64,000 nucleotides of DNA from Phycisphaera sp. (lineage in GTDB: Bacteria > Planctomycetota > Phycisphaerae > Phycisphaerales > UBA1924). The stretch covers positions 1,111,205 through 1,175,204 of the forward strand of contig CP098402.1 of the NCBI GenBank assembly GCA_025916675.1, given 5' to 3'. The position numbers and the translations under genes are program-made. Below, piece after piece: positions 55,569-64,000 of the stretch. Position 1 is the stretch's first letter. Each line of letters starts with the position of its first letter. The notes beneath the pieces are model-generated. The model made no database searches, had not been told where the DNA came from, and saw only the letters and a program-made list of their open reading frames with translations.

Positions 55569-57061
55569 GCCAGCAGCTTCTGGACCTCGTCGAGAAGGGC
55601 GTTGGCGGCCTCTTCGTCGGGCGCTTCGGCGATGAGCCGCACGATGGGTTCGGTGTTGCTGGCACGCACGCTGAGCCAGGCCTTCTGGTCGTCGAGGTCG
55701 ATGCGCACGCCGTCCTGGAGGTCGACGCGGCCGGGGCCCTCGAAGGCTTTGGTGACCGCGTCGATGGCGGGCTTGGCGGCTTCCTTGTTTGGGATGTCCT
55801 GCTTGCGCTTGACGATGGCGTAGCTGGGCAGGCTGTCGACGATCTCGCTCAGCGGCTTGCCGTGGCGGGCCATGAGGGCGAGGGTGAGGCCCATGGCGAC
55901 GACCGAGTCTCGCACGAACGAGACGGCGGGCCAGATGACGCCGCCGTTGCCCTCGCCGCCGAGCACGACGTTCTTGTCATCGGCGAGCAGTTCGAGCATG
56001 CGGCCGACGACGTGGGCTTCGCCCACGGGGGTGCGCTCGACGCGGGCGCCGAAGCGTTCGGCGAGGTCGTCGATCATGCGACTGGTGGAGAGGTTGGTGA
56101 CGAGGATGGCATCGTTGGTGTCTTCTTCGGCTTCGAGCAACGCGAGTGCGGAGAGCACGAGGGTGTATTCTTCGCCGATGTAGCGGCCGGTTTCGTCGAC
56201 GATGGCCAGGCGATCGGCGTCGGGGTCTTGGGCGAACCCGACGTCGGCTTCGACGCCGGGCACGACGGTGCAGAGGCCGCCCTTGCCCGAGAGGTTTTCT
56301 CTGGTGGGTTCGGGGGTGTGGGGGAAGACGCCCGAAGGTGAGCAATTGAGTGGGATGACGTCGGCGAGGTAGTCGAGGAAGGGCATGCCGACGAGGGCGC
56401 CGGAGCTGTTGACGGCGTCGAGGACGCAGCGGAGGCCGATGGTGCCCTCTCTATCGTGCTGCTGGAACACTTCGTCGGGCATCTGGTGCAAGACGAGGAT
56501 AGAGACGTTCACCCAGTGCTGGGTTGCAGCGTCCGACTCATCTTGGAGCGAGGTGAAACAACTCGCGTCCACCCATTCGGGCCCTGCCTGGTATTGCTCG
56601 ATGATCTGGTGGGCGAGATCGGCAGGTGGGGCGCACGCGAAGTCGAACTCGGTCTCGCCGTTGCCGGCGGTTCCGGCTATGAGGAGCTTCAGGCCGTTCC
56701 ATTCCTGGGGGTTGTGGCTTGCGGTGACGATGACGGCGCCGCCGACCTCGCCCATGGCCGCGAAGCCGATGGTGGGGGTGCTTGCGACGCCCAGGCGGGT
56801 GACCGAGCAGCCGGATCCGAGCAGGCCCGCCACGGCCGCCTCATACACGGCCTCGCCTCCCCGCCGGCCATCGCGGGCGATGAGGACGTGGGGGGCGGGG
56901 TTCTGGCCCTTGAGGAATGTTCCGTAAGCGGCGGCGTATCGGAGGGCGACCTCTGGGGTGAGGCTGCGGCCGGTAATGCCCCGCATGCCGCTGACGCCGA
57001 GCATGAGTGGGGCTTGGGGCTGGTTTTCGGTCTGTTCAGAGTTTTTGGAGTTTTTGGGCAT
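55565..57061 (-). CDS. Phosphoglucosamine mutase-like alpha-D-phosphohexomutase
   Basis: 498 residues from ATG 57061 (MPKNSKNSEQTENQP). All four phosphohexomutase motifs are present: phosphoserine loop TASHNPQEWNG (~120-130), metal loop DPDADR, sugar loop GGEGNGG, and phosphate loop RASNTEP. GlmM and PMM/PGM of the same superfamily are the candidates; the sugar loop GEGNGG and the length (usual 445-470) make an archaeal-type GlmM/PMM likely. It would supply amino-sugar or mannose phosphates for wall or lipid glycan synthesis. The long open frame upstream is antisense to the next gene and not coding. Confidence 0.88.
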   Translation of the reverse strand: MPKNSKNSEQTENQPQAPLMLGVSGMRGITGRSLTPEVALRYAAAYGTFLKGQNPAPHVLIARDGRRGGEAVYEAAVAGLLGSGCSVTRLGVASTPTIGFAAMGEVGGAVIVTASHNPQEWNGLKLLIAGTAGNGETEFDFACAPPADLAHQIIEQYQAGPEWVDASCFTSLQDESDAATQHWVNVSILVLHQMPDEVFQQHDREGTIGLRCVLDAVNSSGALVGMPFLDYLADVIPLNCSPSGVFPHTPEPTRENLSGKGGLCTVVPGVEADVGFAQDPDADRLAIVDETGRYIGEEYTLVLSALALLEAEEDTNDAILVTNLSTSRMIDDLAERFGARVERTPVGEAHVVGRMLELLADDKNVVLGGEGNGGVIWPAVSFVRDSVVAMGLTLALMARHGKPLSEIVDSLPSYAIVKRKQDIPNKEAAKPAIDAVTKAFEGPGRVDLQDGVRIDLDDQKAWLSVRASNTEPIVRLIAEAPDEEAANALLDEVQKLLA

Positions 57062-57163
57062 GGAGTCGAGGTTAGGCCCGGACGGTGCGGCCTTGGGCGG
57101 TGTCGAGTGGTATAGAGAACCGGGGCTTGCTACGACGGCCCCCCAATGGCAAAGGAGCCAGCG

Positions 57164-58243
57164 ATGCGTACTCGAATGACACTCATGCTCGCCGCGTGTG
57201 GGCTGGCGCTGGGGCCCGTGGCCCAGGCGATGCCCCTTGGCGATGGAATGGCCCAGACGGCCCAGGTGGGTCGGGCGACCGATCGGAACGCCGCGCTGGA
57301 GTATTGGCGGCTGATCCATACCGCCAGCGGCCACTCTGAGGTGATCGATCGGGCCAAGGGGGCGGTAAACCTGCAAATGCACCCGCGGCCGGACTCTGGC
57401 GAGGTGGCGGTTGACTCGCCGGCGACGCTGGAGCCCGGTGGTGCACTGGCGTTGGAACTGGTCGAGTTGGCCGGGTATCTGGATGATGCCGAGCGGGCGA
57501 CGCGGACGCCGGTGTGCGATTTTCAGATTCGGTACGAGGACGGCTATGCGATGCTGATCTCGCACCTTGGGCCGATGCGGGGTATTGCGTTCCTGATGGT
57601 GGCCGACGCGCGGCGGTTGGCGCTGGCGGGCGATGAGGCCGGCGCGGCCGAGCGCCTGGCGTCGACGATCCGCCTGTCTCGTCACGTCGTGGGGGACCGG
57701 ACGCTCATCAACTCGCTGGTGAGCGTGGCGATCATGTGGATCGTGATCGAGGAGTCCGAGTGGCTTCTTGATCGTGCGGGGGATCCGGCTGCGATTCGCC
57801 GGGTCATTGGTGAGGCGCTCGAGCGGTTCCCGCTTGATGATCCGTACAACGTCGAGGGCGCTTTGCGTATCGAGCAGGACATGGCCGCTTCGCTCGCGCG
57901 GCAGTTCCATGGCCCGAACGCGGGGCGGGACTTTCTGGCAGCGATGGACTTCTCGTTCTCGGGAGAAGACAACACGCACGCCAACGAGGTTCGCGCGATG
58001 GATGGGGCCGCGTTCAAGCGGGCGACGGAGCGGGTCGTGGACGTCTTCGACCTGGTGCTGGAGGCCTGGCGTGAGGATGATCCGCAGGCGGCGCTCCACG
58101 AGATCGAGCGGGCGTGTGTCGAGGGGCAACACGGGCCGCTGACGAGTCTGATCGTTCCCTCCCTGAGCAACGCCCAGAACCGAGACGCGGAGGCTCGTGC
58201 GAAGCTGCGGGCGTTCAGGGATCACGTGGACGGTGATGGCTGA
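57164..58243 (+). CDS. Secreted helical hypothetical protein
   Basis: 359 residues from ATG 57164, with AAAGGAG seven bases upstream (preferred to the ATG at 57146). The signal peptide is MTLMLAACGLALGPVAQA. The rest is an all-helical protein of the kind found in planctomycetal hypothetical proteins: ALEYWRLIHTASGHS, YLDDAERATRTPVCDF, LMVADARRLALAGDEAGAAERLASTIRL. No catalytic motif. It overlaps the sigma factor gene start by eight bases (ATGGCTGA), so they form an operon with a regulatory link. Function unknown. Confidence 0.7.
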   Translation: MRTRMTLMLAACGLALGPVAQAMPLGDGMAQTAQVGRATDRNAALEYWRLIHTASGHSEVIDRAKGAVNLQMHPRPDSGEVAVDSPATLEPGGALALELVELAGYLDDAERATRTPVCDFQIRYEDGYAMLISHLGPMRGIAFLMVADARRLALAGDEAGAAERLASTIRLSRHVVGDRTLINSLVSVAIMWIVIEESEWLLDRAGDPAAIRRVIGEALERFPLDDPYNVEGALRIEQDMAASLARQFHGPNAGRDFLAAMDFSFSGEDNTHANEVRAMDGAAFKRATERVVDVFDLVLEAWREDDPQAALHEIERACVEGQHGPLTSLIVPSLSNAQNRDAEARAKLRAFRDHVDGDG

Positions 58244-58814
58244 CACCGCGAACAGCGAGGAAGCGAGCAGCGCCCGGATCGTGGAAGATCGGGCGTTGCT
58301 CGCCGCGTTCCATCGCGGGGACGACGCGGCCGCCCGGGAGTTGTGGGCGCGTCACGCCGGAGCGCTCCGCGCGTATGCCGGATCGTTGGTTGGGGATGCG
58401 GCCGCGGACGACGTGGTGCAGGCGGTGTTTCTCGGGGCGTTGAGGGTGAAGCGGTCGCAGATCAGGGGTGTTCGTGATCCTGCGGCCTGGTTGTGTACGC
58501 TGACGCGGAACGCCGCATTGAACTCGCGGCGCGCCGCGGGGAGGGCCACGGCACGAGATCGGGATGCGCGGGTCAGGGAGCCAGATCCCGATCGGAGCCG
58601 CGATGACCTGAGCGCGCTGCTGGAACGCATGCCCGCACGGCTGCGCGAGGCGGTGGTGTTGCGGCATGCCTATGGCTTCACGCTGGAGAGGCTCGCCGAG
58701 GCGCTGGGTGTGTCGAGGTCGGTCGCGGCGGATCGGTACGCCCGCGGCATCGCTCTGGCACGCGAATCGAACGAATCTCCGGTACGCTCAGGAGGACACC
58801 AGCATGTTGGATGA
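58236..58814 (+). CDS. ECF-type RNA polymerase sigma factor (second)
   Basis: 192 residues, ATG overlapping the previous gene's stop. Region 2: LLAAFHRGDDAAARELWARH, LVGDAAADDVVQAVFLGAL, DPAAWLCTLTRNAALNSRR. Region 4: MPARLREAVVLRHAYGFTLERL and AEALGVSRSVAADRYARGI (helix-turn-helix). It is a short ECF factor with only a normal linker. The following small membrane protein gene starts before this stop (58804 versus 58814), a position typical for an anti-sigma partner. Confidence 0.9.
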   Translation: MADTANSEEASSARIVEDRALLAAFHRGDDAAARELWARHAGALRAYAGSLVGDAAADDVVQAVFLGALRVKRSQIRGVRDPAAWLCTLTRNAALNSRRAAGRATARDRDARVREPDPDRSRDDLSALLERMPARLREAVVLRHAYGFTLERLAEALGVSRSVAADRYARGIALARESNESPVRSGGHQHVG

Positions 58815-59211
58815 CGATCGCATGTTCAAGGAACTGGCGACAACCGAGTCTGGCCCTATGCCCGGGTCGGTCGGTGACGCTGTCGCTCGGAGGCGGATGG
58901 TGGTTCGGGTCCGCCGGGGGGGTGCCATTGCGGGTTGTATCGCGCTCTTCGGGTTGATCGTGGCGTTGTGGGGGCCTCCGGCGTCCGCACCGCACACCCA
59001 GCCGGGGCCGGTGGTGGACAACTCTGCCAATAGCGAGCCCGCCACGGGCGTGCGGTTCGCGAGTGGCTCGGTTCTGGCGCTGCGGATGTCCGGATTGGAT
59101 GAGGCGTGGCCCGCTGTGCCGGCGAGCCCTCGTCGTGTTCATCGGGACGATTCGACCATGTACCGCCTCCGCGAGCGCGAATTGACGGGGCTCTCGCTGC
59201 CCGCTTCATGA
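58804..59211 (+). CDS. Single-span membrane protein downstream of sigma factor; possible anti-sigma factor
   Basis: 135 residues from ATG 58804, overlapping the sigma factor end. N-terminal ~30 residues are cytoplasmic and acidic (MLDDDRMFKELATTESG), a single helix follows (GGAIAGCIALFGLIVALW), and the rest is periplasmic. The topology and coupling are those of ECF anti-sigma factors, but no zinc HxxxCxxC motif is present, so this is inference only. Confidence 0.7.
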   Translation: MLDDDRMFKELATTESGPMPGSVGDAVARRRMVVRVRRGGAIAGCIALFGLIVALWGPPASAPHTQPGPVVDNSANSEPATGVRFASGSVLALRMSGLDEAWPAVPASPRRVHRDDSTMYRLRERELTGLSLPAS

Positions 59212-59245
59212 AGCGACCCCCGGCCGTGGACCGATAGTGCTTGGG

Positions 59246-62173
59246 ATGTCCCTGTTCGTCCTTCGATCGTGGTTTCAGGCTTTGGCACTCTCACTGCTGT
59301 GTGTGAGTTCTGCCGCGGGCCAGATCCCCGAGGAGGCCGCCGACCAATCGCAGCAGGTCATCCGTCCTGCCTCCATCGGCCGTGTGGTCCGCCACTTCGA
59401 CTTCGAGGAGCGGGGGTTCAACTCGCTGGACATCCCGCTGTATTGGATCCGTGCCCAGCACGATCCCGAGGTCCGTGAGCGGCCGGGATTCCCGATCTCC
59501 AACCTCGGACGGCTCGACTACACCTCCCAGGCCTCGAGCGGGTTCGGCAGTGTGCGGCTCGACACCGCCGGCGGGAGTACGAGCCTGAGGCTTGATCCTG
59601 GCGTCGTGCCGGTGTTCCCCTCTGTGCAGTACGCCGTTGGTGCGATGGTCCGCGTCGATGGGCTCGAACACGCCCACCCGCGATTGATCGCGAGGCTGCT
59701 GGACGAGGCGGGCCAGCCGATCGCCGGGACCGAAACTTCGCAAGTCATCTGGCCCACATCGGGTGGATGGGATCCCGGCTATGTGCCTGTGTTGTTGAAG
59801 CTCCCTCCTGCGCCCTCGGCGGCGGTGTCGGTGCAGATCGATCTCGAGTTGGCCCAACCACGACAACGTGGCGGCGGCGCGGATGCGTACAAGCTCTGGC
59901 AAGAGGACTACGCCGGATCGGTTTGGTTTGATGATGTCGTGGTCGTGCAATTACCAACCGCCTCGCTTGCGAGCGTGCGAGAGAGCAATACCTTTGTCGC
60001 GGGCGAGCGGCCCGAACTCCTGGCAGCCGTCCGAGACCTCTCGGGCGACCACGTCGTGATCGACCTGTTCGTGCGTGACATCGATGGTGTCGTCGTGGCG
60101 CACCGGAGCGAGCAATTCGAGATGGGCCATCGCGAGTATCGCTGGCAGCCAGAGCTTCCCGCTCTGGGCTGGTACGAAGCCGAACTCGTGGTCCGCGTCG
60201 GTAAGACACCCATGCTGCGGCTGAGCGAGCGTTTCGTGTGGCTGCCCGATGTTGCGCGGGTGGCGAACGCCGTTGGCTCGACCAGTGACGGTGCCGTGCC
60301 CGATCGGGTGTCCCTGGCGATGCTCGCCGATCGCCGGCGGCTCGGCCTGGTCTTCCCGGACTCACCCGGCGAAGGTATGCCCGCTGTCGCCGGTGAGATC
60401 CTCGAGCGCAGCGGTTCACGCTCGCTGATGGCAACCGTCGAGATTCCTGCCGAACCAGCGGGGCTGGCCAATCCTGCGAATCAGGCCTGGTCTGGACTGG
60501 CGCGACAGATTACCGCGATGCGGACGCGGCTCGGCGTTGAAACGACCATCGTGCTCGAAGCCGGTGATGAGTCGGGCGACCAGGGCCACACCAGTGGGGG
60601 CGATCGGGCGTTCATGGCCCTCGAGGACGCGCAACTGTGGGACGATTTCCTGGTGGGTCTGATCGATAGGCTCGCCGTGGGCGTGGACCGTTGGCATATT
60701 GGGCCGCTTGGCAACGATGCACTCGCGGCATCTCCCGGTACTGTTGCGCGCTTGGATGCCATTTCGACGCGCCTCGCCCGCTTGGCGCCTGAGCCCACCG
60801 TTGGCATTCCGTGGTGGGGGAGGTTCGATCCCGCTGGTGCCACGCTGCCGGCTGTTGATTCGGATAACGGCCGCCGATGGGCCGTCACGGTTGGTGCACC
60901 GCCGGATGCCGATGCCGGATGGGTTGGCGAGGTCTCCGATCGCTTGCAAGGCATGATCGGATCGAACAAGACCGCCGAGGGCGTGATCGTGCTTGGTCCG
61001 CTGGCGCCCACATTGCACAGCCGGCGAGGCTCCGTGGCACGCCTTGCGGAGCAGATGCTCGCGTTTTGGGATGCTCTGCCCGCGATCCCAAAGACATCCG
61101 GTGCCGAGGTGCCGGCAGCACCCATGCGCCTTGGACTGGCCGGGGCGTTCGAGTGGGAACCGAGCACCGGTCGGGTCGAGATGGACGCGCGCCTGGCCGC
61201 ATGGCGTGGCATCGGCGACCGCTTGGTGGGGCTGAGGCGGATTTACGGCTTCGACAACGCCGACGGCATCGAGGCGAGCGTTTATGAGCCCGCGGTTGAC
61301 CGCGTTGATGGGAGCGGCGGGCTGCTCGTGCTGCGGCCGTCTGCAACAAGGAGCGTCGATCATTTCGAGCTCTATCTGGGTGAACTGCCCGTACGAGTGT
61401 ACGACGTCTTTGGGAACATGACCGTGATCAACGCCACGGAGGTTCCCGAGCCGCACACACCCACCCCCCGGCTGGTCCATCGGATCCCACTGGGCGATAT
61501 GCCGGTGTTTGTCGAGGGGATTGATACCGACCTGCTGATGTTCATCGCCTCGCTGCGTCTCGAGCCCGCCTTGCTGCCCGCGATCGATGTCGATCACGAG
61601 GCGGCGCTTGTCATGTATAACCCGTGGCCCGGGGTTACCTCGGTCCGCGCCCGGATCGTGTCGCCGGGCGGGTTTGGAGGTCTCCCCGTCAGCGAGCGTT
61701 CCTGGGAGATCTCTCCCCGCCTGACCGACCTGTTGCTCGAAGGCGGGCAGGAACGCCGCGCGCCCGTCAACATCCGATTCCGACGCAGCGAACCCGCGGG
61801 CCGGAAGAGCCTTGGGCTCGAACTGGACATCCGCGGCGAGAACTCCGCCCGGCGTGTGCGTGTCGACGTGCCGTTCCGCATCGGGCTGGACTACCTTGAT
61901 GTCACGGCGTCGGCCCGGCGGACCGGTGACGGCGTGCTCGTGCTCGCCGAGATACGGAATCTGGGCCAGCGTCCGGTCACCCTCGAAGCTACGGCTATTG
62001 CACCGGGCGTGGGCCGGCAGCGGGCGGTGATTGCCCAGCTCGCGCCGGGTTCGACCGCCCGGCGTGAGTTGCTGTTGCGCGGCGTGTACTCGGCCGATGC
62101 GGGGCGCATCCTGTTGGCGGTCGAAGATGTCGATGTCGGCGCCAGGCTGAATTATCAGGTTGATGCTCCCTGA
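59246..62173 (+). CDS. Large secreted protein of unknown function
   Basis: 975 residues from ATG 59246 (a GTG three codons earlier is possible). Signal peptide SWFQALALSLLCVSSAAG. The N-terminal ~200 residues (RVVRHFDFEERGFNSLDIPLY) look like a carbohydrate-binding jelly-roll, followed by a beta-rich domain, then a central region (~350-560) that may be a TIM-barrel-like catalytic domain (GLVFPDSPGEGMP, DDFLVGLIDRLAVG, WHIGPLGNDAL, TVGIPWWGRF). The C-terminal ~250 residues are Ig-like (ALVMYNPWPGVTSVRARIVS). A glycoside hydrolase-type enzyme is possible; no catalytic residues can be assigned. It closes the sigma-factor operon. Confidence 0.65.
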   Translation: MSLFVLRSWFQALALSLLCVSSAAGQIPEEAADQSQQVIRPASIGRVVRHFDFEERGFNSLDIPLYWIRAQHDPEVRERPGFPISNLGRLDYTSQASSGFGSVRLDTAGGSTSLRLDPGVVPVFPSVQYAVGAMVRVDGLEHAHPRLIARLLDEAGQPIAGTETSQVIWPTSGGWDPGYVPVLLKLPPAPSAAVSVQIDLELAQPRQRGGGADAYKLWQEDYAGSVWFDDVVVVQLPTASLASVRESNTFVAGERPELLAAVRDLSGDHVVIDLFVRDIDGVVVAHRSEQFEMGHREYRWQPELPALGWYEAELVVRVGKTPMLRLSERFVWLPDVARVANAVGSTSDGAVPDRVSLAMLADRRRLGLVFPDSPGEGMPAVAGEILERSGSRSLMATVEIPAEPAGLANPANQAWSGLARQITAMRTRLGVETTIVLEAGDESGDQGHTSGGDRAFMALEDAQLWDDFLVGLIDRLAVGVDRWHIGPLGNDALAASPGTVARLDAISTRLARLAPEPTVGIPWWGRFDPAGATLPAVDSDNGRRWAVTVGAPPDADAGWVGEVSDRLQGMIGSNKTAEGVIVLGPLAPTLHSRRGSVARLAEQMLAFWDALPAIPKTSGAEVPAAPMRLGLAGAFEWEPSTGRVEMDARLAAWRGIGDRLVGLRRIYGFDNADGIEASVYEPAVDRVDGSGGLLVLRPSATRSVDHFELYLGELPVRVYDVFGNMTVINATEVPEPHTPTPRLVHRIPLGDMPVFVEGIDTDLLMFIASLRLEPALLPAIDVDHEAALVMYNPWPGVTSVRARIVSPGGFGGLPVSERSWEISPRLTDLLLEGGQERRAPVNIRFRRSEPAGRKSLGLELDIRGENSARRVRVDVPFRIGLDYLDVTASARRTGDGVLVLAEIRNLGQRPVTLEATAIAPGVGRQRAVIAQLAPGSTARRELLLRGVYSADAGRILLAVEDVDVGARLNYQVDAP

Positions 62174-62176
62174 TCG

Positions 62177-62959
62177 CTACCGCTCGCGCCGTAGAACCCA
62201 GAGCGCATAGCCTGGCGACGCCGGTTCGATGTCACGCCCTTGCTCGTTGACGCACCCCCACACCGAGAGGGGAGATCGCGTGAGCACGGTTTCCCATTGC
62301 GATCGGTCATAGCTGCGCAGGCCATACGCCGAGGGGATGACTTGCGTGCCGCTCGGGCGGGTGACGGCGAGCACGTTGTGGACCTGCTCCGTGCGGTCGC
62401 GGCCACCGTGGGCGGGGGTGTACTGGACGACCTGGTTCACCTTCAGGGACCCGCGCGAGCCCTGCCAGGTGTCCTCGCTTGGTTGCTCGAAGCCATAGAC
62501 GCTCAGGCTGAGGCCGATGACATAGACGCCGCCCGGACGCAGCGCGTCGTGGACGCGCTGCATGTGCGCGAGAAGGTCGGCGTCGTTCTCGAGGTGGCGG
62601 ATCGTGTTGATCGGGTTGAAGACCAGATCGAATCTCCAGCCGGGAGCGAGGCTCGCGGCATCGAACGTGCGCATGTCGGCCACGCCCAGGCGGTACATAC
62701 CGGGATCCGCGGCGTCCATACGCGATCGTGCGTAGTCGATCATGGCCGGGGATAGGTCGAACGCCGCGACGCGAACGCCCTGGGCCACCGCCGCGCGCAC
62801 GTACCTGCCACTGCCGCAGGCGGGCTCGAGCCAGGGGCCGGTCGGGTCGAGCCCGAGCCGATCGCTGAGGTGTCGCAGGCCGCGGATCTCGTCGGCGGTG
62901 CCTTTGCCGTGCAGCACGTCGTAGAGCATGGGCTCGTCGTAGAATCCCTCGGCGATCAC
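62177..62959 (-). CDS. Class I SAM-dependent methyltransferase
   Basis: 260 residues from a GTG at 62959, chosen because it puts YDEPMLYDVLHGKG near the start, as in relatives; the ATG at 62929 is an alternative. Motif I is WLEPACGSGRYVRAAVAQG with AAFDLSPAMIDYAR; motif IV LVFNPINTIRHL; motif post-I VHDALRPGGVYVIGLSL. Substrate unknown. Stop is three bases from the end of the convergent secreted gene. Confidence 0.85.
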   Translation of the reverse strand: MIAEGFYDEPMLYDVLHGKGTADEIRGLRHLSDRLGLDPTGPWLEPACGSGRYVRAAVAQGVRVAAFDLSPAMIDYARSRMDAADPGMYRLGVADMRTFDAASLAPGWRFDLVFNPINTIRHLENDADLLAHMQRVHDALRPGGVYVIGLSLSVYGFEQPSEDTWQGSRGSLKVNQVVQYTPAHGGRDRTEQVHNVLAVTRPSGTQVIPSAYGLRSYDRSQWETVLTRSPLSVWGCVNEQGRDIEPASPGYALWVLRRER

Positions 62960-63001
62960 CGGCGAGGCTAGGTCGCCGGTTCGCAAGAGGAGACCGTGAG
63001 C

Positions 63002-63967
63002 ATGAATCGGACTTGGATTGGGCGTGCGTTCGTCTTGGCACTGGTCGCCGTTGTGGGCTTGGGGGCGGCGGCTGCGAACCCCGAGACCAACGAACCGCTG
63101 CGGGTGTTCGAGGCCGCCGGCCGGCGGGTGGTCATCGATGCCAGCACACGGACGATGAGCTTCGACGGCGCCAGCCTGGCCGAGGCGAGCAGCGTAACCG
63201 ACGCGACCGTGATGGAGAACTACCTGTTCGTCGCGCGGCGGGGCGGCGAGGTGCTGGTGTACGAGCTGCCGGATCCCGAGACCGACGGCGTGCCCGCGCT
63301 GGTCCAGAGGCTCGAGGGTTTGGGGCGGGACGCGCGATCGATCGCGGCGGCGGCCGATGTCGGGCGGGTGCTCCTGCTCTCGGCGGGCACGACCGAGATC
63401 TTCGGCATCCGCATCCACGATCGCGACGTGATCGACGGGGGCGAGGTCGATGATCCCGCGTACGTGGACCACGCGCGGTTCCTCGACTTCATTCGCGACG
63501 AGGACGGCAACGCCGACGAGCCCCGGGCCATGGCCGTCGGCCCCCGGACGCTCGCGCTGGCGACCGACAAGGAGGTGCTCGAGCTGGTCTATCCCGATCG
63601 CAGCTACAACGTTGTCACGCGCGCCCCGCTGCCCGAGGGGGTGGCACGGATCGACGCCATCGCGTACACGGGATCGCACTGGGTCTTCACCGGCCTGAGC
63701 GACACGGCCGACCCGGTGCTGATGGCGGCCGCCGGGGTCGCCGGGCCCTGGAGCGATCTTGGCGTGCTGGTGGTCGACCAGGCGCTCAAGGGCAAGGACG
63801 GCCCGATCGCGTGGCTGCCCGGCGGGTTCACCGTGGAGGATGGCCGGGTCCACCTGGCGATCCGGGGCGAGCGGGGGGCGGTCGCGTCGTGGCCCGCGTC
63901 GTTGCTGGAACTGACCAATGCGGCGGTCGAGGTGCGGTGGCTTGGTGGTGCGGGGGACGGAGGCTGA
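63002..63967 (+). CDS. Secreted beta-propeller-like hypothetical protein
   Basis: 321 residues from ATG 63002, nine bases after GGAG; the in-frame GTG six bases earlier is too close to it. Signal peptide AFVLALVAVVGLGAAAA. The body has irregular beta repeats (VMENYLFVARRGGEVLVYEL, RSIAAAADVGRVLLLSAG, LALATDKEVLELVY). Function unknown. The gene ends 33 bases before the window's end and is complete. Confidence 0.7.
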   Translation: MNRTWIGRAFVLALVAVVGLGAAAANPETNEPLRVFEAAGRRVVIDASTRTMSFDGASLAEASSVTDATVMENYLFVARRGGEVLVYELPDPETDGVPALVQRLEGLGRDARSIAAAADVGRVLLLSAGTTEIFGIRIHDRDVIDGGEVDDPAYVDHARFLDFIRDEDGNADEPRAMAVGPRTLALATDKEVLELVYPDRSYNVVTRAPLPEGVARIDAIAYTGSHWVFTGLSDTADPVLMAAAGVAGPWSDLGVLVVDQALKGKDGPIAWLPGGFTVEDGRVHLAIRGERGAVASWPASLLELTNAAVEVRWLGGAGDGG

Positions 63968-64000
63968 GGGCGGTCGCGGGAGCGTCCGGCCGCGCCCTCA

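Noticed and set aside
57062-58246. N-terminal extension of the phosphohexomutase on the minus strand
   Set aside because: It runs through the start of the secreted helical protein gene in antisense and is arginine-rich; the ATG at 57061 gives a normal enzyme start.

Overview
The window looks like chromosomal DNA of a high-GC planctomycete, most likely class Phycisphaerae. The evidence is: three secreted proteins ending in paired calcium-loop repeats and a terminal Gly-Cys-Pro (the GC-type dockerin tail known from Phycisphaerales); ECF-type sigma factors sitting next to a giant Ser/Thr kinase and to secreted proteins; many zinc-ribbon membrane proteins; and strongly GC-ending codons. No complete insertion sequence, integrase, CRISPR array or rRNA is visible. 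Two tRNA genes are present: an initiator tRNA-Met (33805-33878) and tRNA-Thr(CGT) (41368-41440).

Layout: 1-2.1 kb holds an NAD-binding epimerase-like fragment and small conserved proteins. 2.1-5.3 kb is one kinase-NTPase-TPR signalling protein. 5.4-6.2 kb is a decayed gene end and palindromes. 6.2-13.5 kb is a leftward heavy-metal RND efflux operon (TolC, CusB, CusA, His-rich lipoprotein) with a His-rich secreted protein upstream. 13.7-19.8 kb is an unusual cassette: a near-perfect sigma-54 promoter, four co-directional genes of unknown function (one a zinc-peptidase-like protein), and a convergent sigma-54 enhancer-binding regulator. 20.4-25.1 kb holds a 21-bp tandem repeat, a small membrane protein, an ECF sigma factor and its WD40-kinase. 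25.2-31.8 kb carries a dockerin-tailed secreted protein, small membrane proteins, a prolyl oligopeptidase and a DUF1579-type protein. 31.9-33.9 kb has purD, an acetyltransferase and tRNA-Met. 34.2-38.0 kb is one very large secreted M14-carboxypeptidase/S9-peptidase fusion. 38.1-41.1 kb has a class IV aminotransferase, a sulfotransferase-like protein, and a second, broken copy of the metal-efflux locus (eroded cusA plus an intact lipoprotein paralogue). 41.6-50.6 kb has an M28 peptidase, DoxX-like protein, methyltransferase, ABC transporter pair, two rhodanese/sulfur proteins, surE and an RNHCP protein. 50.5-64 kb has two more dockerin-tailed secreted proteins, a peroxiredoxin, two housekeeping enzymes, a second sigma factor operon with a large secreted protein, and a methyltransferase.

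How genes work together: the efflux operon is translationally coupled by ATGA overlaps and should export a soft or transition metal across both membranes. The ABC/methyltransferase trio is coupled in the same way. The sigma-54 cassette with its own activator is the best candidate for an undescribed system: the promoter lies 33 bases before an acidic/arginine-rich/glycine-rich protein, and the downstream genes follow at 16-47 base spacing. The erosion of the second cusA with retention of its ATGA overlap to an intact lipoprotein is a clear case of gene decay after duplication.
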